Below the pieces are notes generated by a model. That model did not search any database, was not told the origin of the DNA, and was given only the letters and a program-made list of their open reading frames with translations. 64,000 bases of DNA, taken from positions 1 to 64,000 of the forward strand of contig CAJNDS010000315.1 in the NCBI GenBank assembly GCA_905221605.1. Direction: 5' to 3'. The stretch is from Symbiodinium natans (lineage: Eukaryota; Sar; Dinophyceae; Suessiales; Symbiodiniaceae). The translations under genes were made by a program, and so were the position numbers. Below, in pieces: positions 21,001 through 32,339 of this stretch (its first letter is position 1; each line of letters starts with the position of its first letter).

Positions 21001-24000
21001 CAAACGATGAACCAGCATCTTCTTGAAGCAGCTGGGACGCAGGCTGGTTTGCAAGCTGAGAAAAGTAGCACACGGTCAGGCATAATGCAGCCTGAGGGTA
21101 TGCATACACACGAAGTCAGGCGGCAGCTCGGTCAAAATGAGTAACTCAACAGCCTCGTCGATATCCAGATCGAGCTTGAAGACTGGCAGCAGGTTCGACG
21201 GATTCACCTCGGGCGGACTGCCTGAAGCCTGACGTTGACCTCACTACTAACGACTTATCTAAGACTTCCTCGTTCTTCGACGGGTCCCCGGGCGATTCGC
21301 ACGCAGGATCCCCACTTGCCCTCACCCGCTTTGAAGGTACCGACCTGTTCATCTATGTGGTCTTGCGCAAGTGATTCGAAAATAGGCTTCGGATGGCCTA
21401 CTTCGGCTCTGTGGGCCGCTTACTGCCGCTTCTTCCCCGGCGCCTGCGCTTCCGGGAGGTCCTCCTCGTCGTCCTCGTCCTTTACATCATCGAGCTCGTC
21501 ATCTACTGTCTTGGTCAGGCCTCGACACATGCACACCCTTGATGCCACATGACGCAAAGGACCAAACTCAGCTATCATGTCTTAGGGATGTGCGAATCTT
21601 CTTCAGCGCTGCTCTGATTTCACGCTTCGTCTCCTGCCCCAGAACACAAGCACAGGCAACAGCGTCACAGGCTTCACCATCTGCACGAACCTCGTTGTAC
21701 GCATTATGGTCTGCTTCCAGGATTGCCAACCTCAAGAAAGGCGTCAATCGCTTTTTGTGTAAGTCGTTGGCGCCATGACTGTATAAGCACGAAGCACATG
21801 TCCAGCTGGGCTCCGGTCATGATGGGGTCGGTGGTTGGCTGGCCAGGCGGTGGCAGCACTGCGGGAGGAAGTGGCACAAAGCGTCGAGGCGTGTAGGACA
21901 AGTTCATCACCTGAGCAGACGTCTGACAAAGTCTGCCTAAGGACCACCCTGTGCTGCACGATGACAACTCAGCACAGTGCCGTCTGGTTGAAGAGCTCTC
22001 CCAATCTCTCGCATGCCAGAATACCTGAATGAGACACCTCCTTTGCAATCCCTGCAAACCGGGCTTGTGTACCACCGAGCTCGTCACGCAAGGTGTTGCC
22101 AGAGATCGCAACAAAGCCTGCCCAGCAGAACACACACAACACAAGCAGAGTGACGTCATCCTTGCTGTCGAGGCCTTCTGGGCACTGTTCCGATGCGAAT
22201 GAGGAAGCAAACTCCAACTGTTCGTAGCTCATGGGCGTGCCTCGAAAGTAACCGGGGTGCGGCATCCCATGAAATACTGGCAAGATGCTAAGCCACGGGC
22301 AGTGATTCTTGCCCTGGAAGTTGTAAGAAAGCCATGGCTTCGTGCTCAAAGCAAGCATTGCTGGCCTCAAAGTGCTCAGCCTTCATGCAATCCGTTCCGA
22401 AAGCTCTAAACTCTAAAAAGCCAAGGTCCCTGCATTCCCTGGACCGAAACCTCAGCATGGAAGAATGTGAAGATCTTCAGCGAAGAGCTGACCACGCAGT
22501 GAACCCTGGACCCGGCCTTGTGAAGCCGTACTGCTTTGGCCCCCAGGAATCGGGAGCGCTGGTCACTGAGCGTGCCGGTGACCTCTAGTGACAGTGTAAG
22601 TGGGAGACATCTGACTCGGTCTGACCACTTTGCGTGGAGAGCCTGAGGACCTGGCAAAGTCGACCACGGAGCGAATCAAGATGCCGCTGCCTCGGAGTGC
22701 GCAACTACAGGTAAAAGCCTGCAGAGGTGGAAGATGTTCTGTCCTTTGCGCGCGGCCCCGGAAGTAAGCCCGCGGCTGAGACCAATGCTCAGGAACAGGC
22801 TATGAACGTCCTGAAGAGCAGCCAATGAGAACATGGCAAGCATGCGAGGAACGTTGACAGAGCGGTCGAAGCCTCGGCTTGTCCCAGGTTCTTCATCTCC
22901 AAGAGGCACACGCTTTCGGCAGGTGATTGCAGGGCCTCGGTTCTCAAAAGGCACTGAAGAGCCGAACAGCTTGGAGGGGGGGTGCGCTCTTCCTGTTTTG
23001 GGGCCCTGGCTTGGGCGCTGAGCTGCTTCAGCGGCCTCTCACGCTCCAGCGACAGGATACGGATGGTGTTGTCCACGCCTCTCCGGAGGAGTGTCGTTAC
23101 ATCATTGAGAGAGTCCAAAAAAACAACAGTCTGTCGATTAAAACCTTCCATATACTTTTCGCACCGCGAAGGGGTTGATTGCGACTGAACTGCGGCAGGG
23201 CCCGCAATGTCTCGAGCTTCGGCTGATCTTCAGCCGTCCACATTAGGCACCCGTACCGTGCATTAACCTTTGGTCTCCGAACTCCAGCTGTTCTGGATGT
23301 CGGATCAAATTATGCCCGTCCTCTGGAGGCGAACAGCCCGAGCTTTTCGCGGAGATTAAACATAGCCTTATTCTCACCCACGTTCGGGAGGTGAATGTCC
23401 TGAGCAACTGAAGACGTGTGTCGGATGCTGTGAAGCTCTTTTTTCGAGCACGAACGGACGGATGCAAGGCATCAGGAGGCCCGGGAGGCTGCAGGAGGCT
23501 GCAGCACAGGCCCCTATGATCTAGCAGAATCCAGCCAACTTTTGAATGCCAAAGGCACTGCCCTGCCTGGAAATTGCTGAAAATTGCTTGGCATTGCTTA
23601 GCATTGCTCCTAGCGCAGCCGGGAGTCGCTCGACACAAACCCGCTTGCGTCCGACTCCTGGCCGAGCCGAGCCCCCTGGCCACACCTAAGACAGTGATGT
23701 GCAATGGTTTAACCATTCCTATGACAAAGAGATGCATCACGTTGTCTACTACGAATGCATCTGATGTCTGGTTCTGCTTCTTTTGACATGGGGCCGCCAG
23801 GGATGAAGAACACGAAAGTTGCGGCCTGCAGAGCGCCTGACGATGCCTCAGCGCCAAGCAGGCAAGCAGCACGCCAGCAGCAGCAAGGGACATGCAACAC
23901 GCAGTGCACAGAGTCACAGTGTCACATTAACCACAGCCAGGCCTTTGCTGAAACCACTGCGACGAGCCAACTCCTGCGAACTCTGCATTTCCTGTAGCAA

Positions 24001-27000
24001 GGGCACTGAAGACCCCCCCCCCGCCTCCGAGTCGGCATGGTGCGGGAGGCGGGGAACCACCACCAACGTCATTTGATCACCATCACCGGCGCCAATGTCC
24101 TGGACACCACACACCAATGTTTTCCTAAACAAAAAAGGCTTGACTCAGCTCGACTGACAGGTTGGCCATTGACAAAAACAATGGTCCTGCAGCGTCGCTC
24201 CTGCTCTGCAGAGGTGCTTGTCATGGACCCTCAGAGCGCCGAGCGCCGATCGCCGGCTCGCCACTTTCGTGAAGATTTGTGAGAGAGAAGTTTGCATCCA
24301 ACGAAGCTCAAAGTGCGTTCAACGAAGTTCCAAAAGTGCATTCAAAGACACAGCCTCTGCAAAGAGGGCGGGACGCCCGTGATCGCCTCGATCATCCCCT
24401 TCAGCGAGGCCTTTGCCCGAACCCTCCTGCGCCTTAGAGCCGACAGAGGGGGAAAATAAGGATGAGGGGGGGCACATGAATCAGATTGCTACAAAAGCCC
24501 CCATTGAGAGGGGAAATTGTGGCGCAAAAGCATTGTGGTTTTAGCCAAATAAACCGCACAAAAACGGAAGGAAGGAATCGGACAGAACCACCCCACTGAA
24601 AATTTGCGCAACATCTTGACAATTTGTGCCCCGTCACCCGGGTCGCCCTGGGCCGGGGCGAGTGGCACTCTCGGGGAGCAGCCGCTGCAGCGCCAGGTTG
24701 GCGCGGCTGGCTGGAGCCCGAGTTCGTGAAAAAACAGAGGCCCTTGGGGACCTTACTTGCGCCTATGGCGTCTCCGATGTCTCCAAGAAGTCTACCACAA
24801 GATGTGAAGTTTTCAACAACTCAATGCAGCTTTAAGGACTCTTCACCATCAACTGCTGGCTCCGGATCGATGGGTAGATCGGGAGGCACGTTCAGCGAAA
24901 GAGTTTCGCCAGTTCCCACCCATAGCACATGAATGCCTGTCGGAAAGCTTGGCATTCACTTCTCTTACTACTTGACCCATGCTCGCGTGAACAAAGAGAG
25001 AGCGAAAGCAGAGCAAAAGTAGCCTGTGAACTCTTGAACGCAACTTTTTTATAGACCCTGAACCACGTGCTCTGCTTAGGAAACCACGCTCTCCGCGCTT
25101 TGTACTTCCTAATGGGTCTGTGGTTTGTGGTTGACCTGGCAATTCTTGGAAGACGCAGTAAAAGGTGGTACCCTGCTCTTCTTTACTGGCAATTAAGGGG
25201 TCTGCGCACATGCTACAAATCACAAAACTACATGCAAGAACTACCAACACCCATAGAACGCTATGAGCTAAACAACGCATGATGTCATGAGGCCTCTTCA
25301 TTAATTTCATTGCGCACGTCACAAAGAATTCTATGCCCGCACCATTCGAAAGCTACAAAGATGATTCATGGGCGGCCAAGAATAATATGAAAAGGCTTCC
25401 TAAATCAACAAAGAATAAAGCTCGTGCTCCTTAGCTTGTAAACCTGCATTCGAACCCATCTCAAATCACATTCCAACACCGAGCGGCCGATGAGTCGTGG
25501 CTTTGGCACAGGTCTGCGTGCGCTATCTGCGTTCATGCTCAGCAGCTCTGCGGACGTTTGATGAAAACCAGCCTGCTTCGTTTCCATGTCCTGGATAAGC
25601 TTGGATATGGCATCATCCGAAACTTTCCAGGTCTTTGATATGCCCACTGAAGCCTGGTCAGGCTCCACGTGGTCCGCGGCCTCATCCGTCCGATCTGCCC
25701 CGACATGGGAGGCAGACTCCTCCCCCAGCGACTCCTCATCAAGTTCAACGAGCTGTGTCTGAACGGCCAACGTCTTTGGGACCATGCTGGACCTTCGAAT
25801 CTCAGACTGCTGCTGTTTGATGAGCTCGGAGATTTTCTCGTCCGGCACATGCCACCATTTAGGATCTGAGCCACCTATGGCCAAGTCTTGATAGTCCCAG
25901 CCATCTGTCTCCAGGAACCGGTCTTCCCATGGAGCTGCAAAACCCGCTCCAACTGGCTGCGGTGCTATGCCCTGAAACTGAGGCAATGCGCCGCTTGGAG
26001 GGGCGCGCTCGCCGCGTGCGCGGATCGGCATCGACAGAAAACCCACTTGCTTAAGGAGGCTACGGCTACCTCACGCGGGCTTGGCTTGCGTCTGCTTGCT
26101 TCTGGAGGGTCTTCTTCTTTGTATAAAGGCGAAGAGAAGCACGTGCTGCTGCTGGTGTCAGTGTCAATGTCACTTAGAGGCTTCGCTGCCATGATCGCTT
26201 CAATCTGAGCCACGTCATCTTCACAAACTGAAAGCGCCACCTATGCCAAAAGCTCACCCATGCAAAGACAACAGCGCTGCACCTCCCACGGCCATGAAGG
26301 AAGCACGCTGTCGATTGTCTGGAACCGGCTGCACCTTGCAGGAACGTGTCTTACAAGCGCATGCTGCCCACATGGGAAGAAAACACGAACACTTGGTGCC
26401 CTGCAGCAATGCACAACACCTCATAGTTCATGTCACGCTTGGCCACCTTCACAGTTGGCACAACAATGCTCTTGGGGAGCTTACTTCCGATGAGCCGCAG
26501 CCCTGTGCAACGGTGACTGTGTACTGAGAGCCCAGGAGGTCATGGCCACCTCGTTGAGCGTGTGGCTCTCATCAATCTCGAAGTAGAGAATCTCTCCGCC
26601 CGACAGAGCAATGACCACCTCTTCGATACTGCTCTGCTCAGGGCCAAATTTCCGCCCACATTGCTGCCACAGTGAAAGCACAACAAGAATACACCGATGC
26701 GCCGTGATGTATGCCAGACATGTCGAGCCTGTCGTTCATTCGCAGCTGCTGTTACGATGCGCTTCTGCCCTGGCACCCTCCACCTTGTGACAAATCAAAG
26801 TGATGAGATGAGCCGAGTCCTCATCAGCCCTCTTGCTTAGCGCTGACTAGTGCAACAACCGGAGCAATGCTGGGAGTGTGGCTCGTTTGTTCTTCTTGGC
26901 AGCAAATGGCGAATGCCTGTCGGGTGGACCTGCACACATAGTACAACATTTGGTAGGTGGAGAAAAAGAGAGCGAGAGCAAGAGCGAGAACGAGAGCGAA

Positions 27001-29691
27001 AGCGAGAGAGAGAGAGAGAGATTTATAGATAAGTACCTGCACGTAAGAATCATCTGCCATCAACTGGATGAGCAACGAAGGAGCCGTAGCCAGGAATCCA
27101 CTGTCCAAAACCTGCACCAAGGCACGCTCGATATGCGAGAGGCTAACCAAGGCAATAATGTTCAGTAAGCACATGCATTGTGTGCAATGCAAACAGTCTT
27201 TGACAGTTGTCCCTAAGCCTCCTCGACTGTGTCGCCAATTGACAGCACGAGAGTGACGTCTACGAAGGACACCACGATGTAGCGGTCGTACTCGCTGTCC
27301 ATGGTGGCCTCAAAAACATGGGACACATCCTTTCGCCTGCAGTGCCTAGTCGAAGCATTGCCTGGCGACCTCCTGAAAGCTTATCTAGAAAGCTAACCCC
27401 AAAGACCTACAGCTTGTGCAAAACAGTTGTAGACAGTGGCGTGTTCTCGTGCCCCGTACCTTCACGGTCCAAACAGCATTCGGCTTTCCCGGCAGCTCAC
27501 TGACGGCCATCTCCGTCACCGCCAAGCCATGGCGCAGCACTCTCAGGGAGGCTCGTGGACCACGGCCGCACATGGCATAGAGCTGTGGCTTGCCCTCACC
27601 GGTGGCATCGAGAACCTTCATATCGATGATCGGAGACAGAGATGGCATCTCGTCATAAAGCATCAGATTCTTGAGTGCTCGAGGCTTGAAGGCCACTAGG
27701 GCCTGTGCTCCGTGGGGATGGGAAGATGTGCACATGGGATCTTCTTCGTCTGTGCCAATGCCCTGGAACTGGTACAGCGCGTGGTTGCCAAACTCCGCCG
27801 CAGTGAACAGGAATCCAGTCTTCAGCACGCAGAGTGCATTCGACAGGGGCACGGTGTCGAAGTACTTGACCTGAACCTCGGAGACAAGATCCTCATCATG
27901 TGTCAAAGTCACCTTGTACAGGTCTCCGTACTCACTCTGGATGAGGAAAAAGAAGAAGTCCTTCAGCTTGTGCGTCGCATGCGCTACAATAAGCAGGCCT
28001 TTCTCCTGGGCCATTTCCAACCGCCTTGGGATCGCGCAAACCACATCAGGATGCCCCTGCTTCTTGTACACGAGGCAGTTCTCACAACAGACCAGCACGC
28101 CGCTCGGCCCGTCCACACCTCCGGGGACCGCAATCAGCGCATGGGCACTGTGGTCCACTGCATCCGCAAACTTCCGCGTGACGTGGTTCAGGCCCAAATC
28201 CATCTCATAGAGCGTCAGCATCTTCTGGGGCGGTTCAGCCTGAGGATCCTTGTCCACCTGGCCATCTCTCCAACTGCTACGAACAGGCAACGTCACATGC
28301 GCCAACACACGCGCTCCGGCCTCTTCGTAGCTGAGCTCGATGCTTGCAAAAAGCGGATTCTCGAATCCCACATCCATGCCAACCATGGCATAGACGAGGG
28401 TGTAACCTAGACATAAGCTCAGGTTAGGCAAAAGCCGTCGGCGGGGCAATATGCATCTCTGATCATCTCAGCCTGGCGCTCTTGTGTGCCTCAAGCGGAG
28501 ACGAAATCGTCAATCTCGCTGCGGAATCCCTGTTCAGAATGTACACCTGACCATTGAGCAAATCATCTTGCGGGCCACGCACGTGCCCGGGCTTCACACG
28601 TCACATGCATTGCAGCAAGCAGCACTGCCAAGCTAAGAGGCAGGCAAACTTCTGCTTCTCAATCGCACCGATCATGACGGCTCCTGGCGCACCCAAGGCT
28701 GACAGGGCCGAAAGCCAAAACACAACGATTCCATTCTGAGGGCATGGCGACCCTTGGGGTCAACTGCGAGATACTGACCCGGCCTTATCAAATTTATGAG
28801 CGGGCCAGAAAAGGCCAAGCCGCACTGGAGTACCAGTTTTTTGAGGCCCTGGCACGATTCTTCGGCAGCCGGTCTTGCCGAAGGTCTCTTGGTGGACCTT
28901 CTCGAACCTGAAACTGATAGATTCTGCTTGGGTTCGGTTCACCACATCCGCAGAGGTCACGACATATTCTTCGTACCGTCGTATTCCAGAATAACTATTC
29001 TGCCCGAGTCCGAAGCGACAACCTGCACCATGCATCAGCTAACAGATGAAACTCAAGAGGGAATCAAGCATGCCGGCCAGGCTATGTAGTCACGGCTCGC
29101 GCCGGTTAATCTGAACGGATGCAAGGCGCGGATGACACCGAAAATCTCCTGAGAGAGACATCACAAACCATTTCGACAGGTGCTGCCTCACGAGGCCACT
29201 TGTTTCAGCTTCATACACGGAGCAGCACTCGGTGTCGCTCCACGGACAAGATGCTCTGAACTTTCCCGGAATCGTCGGGCCTGCTGTTGCCAATGTCTCA
29301 TTCCAAAAAATACGTAACTCACATGCGGCTTCTGATCGTCCTAACGACTGCCTCAAGAGCTCCAGTGTCTTGTAGCGGGAGCATACGATCTCCTGGAAAG
29401 GCATGATAAGCTTCATCATTCCAAACCGTGAACAACAGCATCTCAAATCTTCTCATGTGGCGTTCCAACTCTTACTAGTCTGGCGCTCCTGCGCCTTCGG
29501 GGCTGAGAAGTTTCCATAGATGGCATGCGTGATCTGACGAGCAAAGGCTATTATCAGGCCAACACACGCGAATTTCTGCGAATTTCAACGGGCGCAACAA
29601 CCCCCTTTGCCCGTTCACCAAGCGGAAACGGCAGTGTCACAAAGTACCAGCTGATCTCGAAGCGATGCACAAAACCAACTGCGGACAGCAT
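18378..29691 (-). CDS. SF3B3: Splicing factor 3B subunit 3 (SF3B3/SAP130), about 30 exons
   Basis: Core subunit of the SF3b complex of U2 snRNP, acting in the nucleus at branch-point recognition. Exons fixed by joining reading frame to family sequence: 29602-29691, 29489-29533, 29352-29392, 29241-29280, 29083-29148, 28964-29022, 28854-28907, 28749-28783, 28646-28683, 28480-28546, 27460-28406, 27219-27308, 27037-27111, 26729-26783, 26550-26618, 23011-23078, 22873-22935, about 22757-22810, 22517-about 22583, about 22315-22365, 22175-22240, 22088-22117, about 21975-22024, then smaller pieces to 18492-18546 and 18378-18401. Almost the whole family length is covered in order, from ERAKGITHAIYGNFS to the terminal KKLE-DMRNRLI-stop. 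Two stretches remain unplaced (between 26.5 and 23.1 kb, and one short segment before WRVPGQKR). The start Met at 29691 is the best candidate, but an earlier exon is possible. Confidence 0.96.
21140..23078 (-). CDS. SF3B3: SF3B3 exons for the central and third propeller
   Basis: In order: GVDNTIRILSLERERPLKQL (23011-23078), ALQSPAESVCLLEMKNLGQA (22873-22935), DVHSLFLSIGLSRGLTSG (about 22757-22810), TGTLSDQRSRFLGAKAVRLH (22517-22583), PAMLALSTKPWLSYNFQ (to 22365), TPMSYEQLEFASSFASEQCP (22175-22240), FVAISGNTLR (22088-22117), ILACERLGELFNQTAL (from 22024), VMNLSYTPRRFVPLPPAV (from 21910), LEADHNAYNEVRADGEACDA (about 21640-21715), an acidic linker DDELDDVKDEDDEEDLPEAQ (about 21455-21520), KWGSCVRIA (about 21300-21325) and NPSNLLPVFKLDLDIDEAVE (about 21145-21210). 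All are in family order. Confidence 0.92.
25405..26240 (-). CDS. Unidentified two-exon gene nested in an SF3B3 intron
   Basis: Exon a (26043-26240) begins MALSVCEDDVAQIEAIMAAK and ends SLSKW at a GT donor. Exon b starts at 25971 after TTTCAG with GIAPQPVGAGFAAPWEDRFL and runs in frame to a stop at 25405, giving about 254 residues. The join is phase 0 to phase 0. The protein is acidic and soluble and contains two copies of an aromatic motif followed by a helix: PKWWHVPDEKISELIKQQQS and SKTWKVSDDAISKLIQDMET. Known SF3B3 proteins have no such insert at this position. The stop codon and its own Met favour a separate nested gene, although a lineage-specific exon of SF3B3 is not excluded. No family was recognised. 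Confidence 0.5.
26550..27308 (-). CDS. SF3B3: SF3B3 exons 12-15
   Basis: Four exons: 27219-27308 (ATMDSEYDRYIVVSFVDVTL, then VLSIGDTVEE), 27037-27111 (VLDSGFLATAPSLLIQLMAD, then DSYVQ), 26729-26783 (WRVPGQKRIVTAAANERQ) and 26550-26618 (VVIALSGGEILYFEIDESHT, then LNE). The family segment containing GIRHI, expected between the second and third, was not found in the 250 bp available. It may be highly diverged or encoded by a very small exon. Donors of the first and third are GC. Confidence 0.92.
26961..27020. repeat. Purine (GA)n microsatellite
   Basis: Run of AGAGCGAGAGCAAGAGCGAG type sequence ending in AGAGAGAGAGAGAGAG, within an SF3B3 intron just downstream of the exon ending at 27037. Confidence 0.9.
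27460..28406 (-). CDS. SF3B3: SF3B3 large central exon
   Basis: An uninterrupted 947-nt exon starting after CTAG with YTLVYAMVGMDVGFENPLFA and ending AVWTVK at a GT donor (27458-27459). It carries hallmark stretches of the family: MDLGLNHVTRKFADAV, VPGGVDGPSGVLVCCENCLV, QVKYFDTVPLSNALCVLKTG, FLFTAAEFGNHALYQF, CGRGPRASLRVLRHGLAVTE and MAVSELPGKPNAVWTV. Identity to animal SF3B3 is very high over the last 40 residues. It is far longer than all neighbouring exons. Confidence 0.97.
28480..29691 (-). CDS. SF3B3: SF3B3 N-terminal micro-exons
   Basis: Ten exons of 35-90 nt encode the first beta-propeller strands: YFVTLPFPLGERAKG, ITHAIYGNFSAPKAQ, EIVCSRYKTLELLR, PDDSGKVQSILSV, EIFGVIRALHPFRLTGASRD, VVASDSGRIVILEYDGTKNM, FEKVHQETFGKTGCRRIV, PGQYLAVDPKGR, AVMIGAIEKQKF, VYILNRDSAARLTISSPLEA-HK. 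Each join restores the family sequence exactly. Introns are about 60-100 bp. Donors in this stretch include GT, several GC (29081-29082, 28852-28853, 28747-28748, 28644-28645, 28478-28479) and two that fit only GA (after 29489 and after 29241). Confidence 0.95.
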
Positions 29692-31080
29692 GCTGCAGAA
29701 GATCTCTGCAGCGTTAGCTGGTAAAGCTTCGGCCTTGGTCCAACGTACGATGTCCATTTCATATGTCGACATTGTGTGCATTTCGCAACACTCAGACACT
29801 CGGGCAGGCACATGCCCACTTACGAGGAGCGAATCAAAAATGCCTGGGAAGCACATGTAACTATCTGTCACCATCACGATCAACCATCATCCGCACCCAA
29901 ACACTATGGCTCGGGCATCTGTGTCACCGGGTCCGCCACCTCCTACCTACAGCTTCAAAACGGAACCAAATGGCAGCGCGCAGTGACATGCCAGAAGCCC
30001 ACGCCACCATGCCGAAGCCGTTGGCGAAACATGTTCACAAAACTTGTTTTGGCATCATCCGCAGCTCTATCTACAATGGCCCACGACCCCGAAAATCCAC
30101 AAGCTCGCCAAAAGGGACAAGAACAGGCCTCTTACCTTGCTGAGTGCAGGTGCAGGCTTGTCTGATGACAAAACACCGCCTTCATTGATGTCGACATAAA
30201 CACAGAACCGCCAAAAAGAGACACGCAAGGAAACACGCTTGGGGCAGATGCGTTCGCAATTCTGCGAACTCAAGGCATTGATGACATACGTGGCATCTTT
30301 CGTTGAGCACCAGCAGATAAACCAACACTAGCTTGCGTCAACTTTGTTGCTTGTCTGCAATACGAGAGGTGAAAGTGAAAGTGCGCGTGCCATGTCGATG
30401 GCTGAAAGGGCTCTCAACTGTTCTTTTTTCAACTGCAGACGAAGTATCTGTCTCGCGAGGTACCTGGCATCCTGCCAAGGTTGCGGAATGGCATACCACT
30501 TGAACTCTTGATTCTGCAGCAATGACTCAACATCTCGTTCAACCTAGTAATTCTCTCTTTAATCAAAATGTGACTTGCTCAACAAGTCATTCACCACCTA
30601 ATTCACTCATCATTCTATTTGGCGAATATGTAGAAGTGCAACTTCCAGCAATTCATTTTTGAAGACAAATTGGCTCCATGTAAGTTAGACATGACAAAGA
30701 AACATTCCAACAAATTCATGGCGAGAAGATGAAGAATAACTCTTGTGATCTACCAGTTCGTTTAAGTCATCCTACAACTCACTTCACTTCAAGGTCATGA
30801 ACATGGTTGGGGACCGAACGTGCACACATGTGGTGCCACTTTGTACATTTTCTTCGTCGGCGTCACAGCTCCAGGATTTACAAATTGGTGGCCCTTGCAT
30901 TGAGTTTTTATACGGCTTGCCAAAGGCTGCACTGACAACTAGATTCCATAGTGTTTTTTGCATGCATTTCGTCAATGAGTTATTTTCGTTTTGAATTTGT
31001 TTTTGCCTTGTGTGAGCGGCAAAAAACATGCTGCTTGCCGCGGTGCACTGTGTCTATTGCACACACTTGTTTTTACGGCC
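29692..31080. other. Stretch between SF3B3 and the repeat-rich region
   Basis: Mostly non-coding in appearance and increasingly A/T-rich after 30540. One minus-strand frame at 30328-30522 reads like a helix (WQDARYLARQILRLQLKKEQ) and might be an exon, but no partner exon was found. A plus-strand frame at 29776-30165 overlaps the SF3B3 5' region and has no recognisable features. Confidence 0.3.
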
Positions 31081-31087
31081 GTCTTGC

Positions 31088-31302
31088 TCATGCTGGTGCT
31101 TTTTTGTGAGCTGTTCGCCGGCGTTTTCGACTGTCAGTCGTTTGCGCGTAGAAAATACTCGCTTAACAATAATCCCTACACTTGAATTCTGACAATGATC
31201 TTTTGCGTTTGCCGTGAGGATTCTTGATGTTGGTGTTTTCGTGGGCTGCTTGCCCATGTTTTCGACTGTCATTCGCTTGCACGTAGAATATATTCGCAGA
31301 AA
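31088..31302. repeat. Direct repeat pair (about 70 bp, 140 bp apart)
   Basis: GCTGGTGCTTTTTTGTGAGC with GCGTTTTCGACTGTCAGTCG at 31090-31163 is repeated as GTTGGTGTTTTCGTGGGCTG with ATGTTTTCGACTGTCATTCG at 31229-31302. Both end in a GTAGAAxATAxTCGC motif. It is a diverged tandem duplication. Confidence 0.7.
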
Positions 31303-31533
31303 ACTGGTTTCGACTACTCAGATTTGGTCATTGGGCTCGTTTTTTCTGTGGGGGGGAAGGGGAGGGCTTTTGATATTACTACATTTTGTGCAATTTTTAA
31401 TAAATTATTACTTATTATATTCTTAACAGATGGAATTAAATATAATCTTAATGCTTCAATAATAATATTTTTTCTTAATAAACTCCATTCTTTTTTAGAT
31501 GATCTACTTATATATAATGTTTGTAATTTTTTT

Positions 31534-31812
31534 GGTCATGATTTGGGACAAATATACTTAGGTCATGATTTGGGACAAATATACTTTGGTCATGATCTGG
31601 GACAAATATACTTTGGTCATGATTTGGGACAAATATATTTTGGTCATGATCTGGGACAAATATAGTTTGGTCATGATCTGGGACAAATATACTTTGATTA
31701 TGATTTGGGACAAATATACTTTGGTCATGATTTGGGACAAATATACTTTGGTCATGATTTGGGACAAATATACTTTGGTCATGATTTGGGACAAATATAC
31801 TTTGGTCATGAT
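31534..31812. repeat. 27-bp tandem array, ten copies
   Basis: Ten full copies of a 27-bp unit (GGTCATGATTTGGGACAAAT followed by ATACTTT) begin every 27 bases from 31534 to 31804, with few substitutions (ATTTG/ATCTG). Because 27 is a multiple of three, the array is open in more than one frame on both strands and would encode nonapeptides such as HDLGQIYFG. No flanking start or domain suggests that it is translated. Confidence 0.95.
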
Positions 31813-31995
31813 GGTTGGACGCAGACTTGCACTTGGACTTGCACTTGGTCGTGGCGGGGGGGCGGAGGGAGGCGGAGGGGGGCGGCGGATTGGACTTGGA
31901 CTTGGTCATTGGTTATTGGTTCTTCCGTACATCTTCGTTCTGAAACTTGCTCTTGCTTGTTTTGTTGCGGTTATGGTTGATGAACTTCAACCACA

Positions 31996-32262
31996 AACCC
32001 GATCCTAAAGTAAACGTTGGGTTCTGCCCTCACAGGAGCCTGAAGCAAGAATCCAATCCAAAGGTACACATTACGTTTTGCCTTCCCAAATGCTGGAACC
32101 AAAAAAATCCAAAGCAAAGGCGATGTTCTGTCCGCCCACAAGCCTCAACGCAAAAACCTGAACCAAAAGAAAATGCTAAGTTTTGTGTTTACAAAAGCCT
32201 AAACCAAAAGGCCAAACCAACGGCAAGCTGTACATTCTGTCTTCGCAAACCACCAGGCCACC
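31996..32262. repeat. Degenerate tandem repeat of about 54 bp, five copies
   Basis: Units align on a TTTTGCCTTCCC-like core at about 32021, 32077, 32127, 32182 and 32235, each preceded by CAAAAxCCxAAxCCAAAxG. Translated on the plus strand they give a repeated pattern PKxxxxFCxxKSLNQK (for example SNPKVHITFCLPKCWNQ). Spacing of 50-56 bp with substitutions indicates an old minisatellite; whether the frame is used is unknown. Confidence 0.6.
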
Positions 32263-32339
32263 AGGCCAACACTCGATCCGGAAGCAGCACCTACACGTCA
32301 GCCTGTCTACAAGCTTGCGCAATCGGCGTGGATCCCGGT

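Noticed and set aside
24849-25322. Minus-strand frame of 157 codons with a signal-peptide-like start (VLWVLVVLACSFVICS)
   Set aside because: It lies in the SF3B3 intron, its C-terminal part has no features, and no splice partner or independent support was found. A weak alternative reading (LSLNVPPDLPIDPEPAV) might be an SF3B3 exon but does not match well enough.
29763-30165. Two overlapping plus-strand frames (126 and 129 codons)
   Set aside because: They lie at the 5' side of SF3B3 on the other strand, have no domain, and no splice signals extend them.
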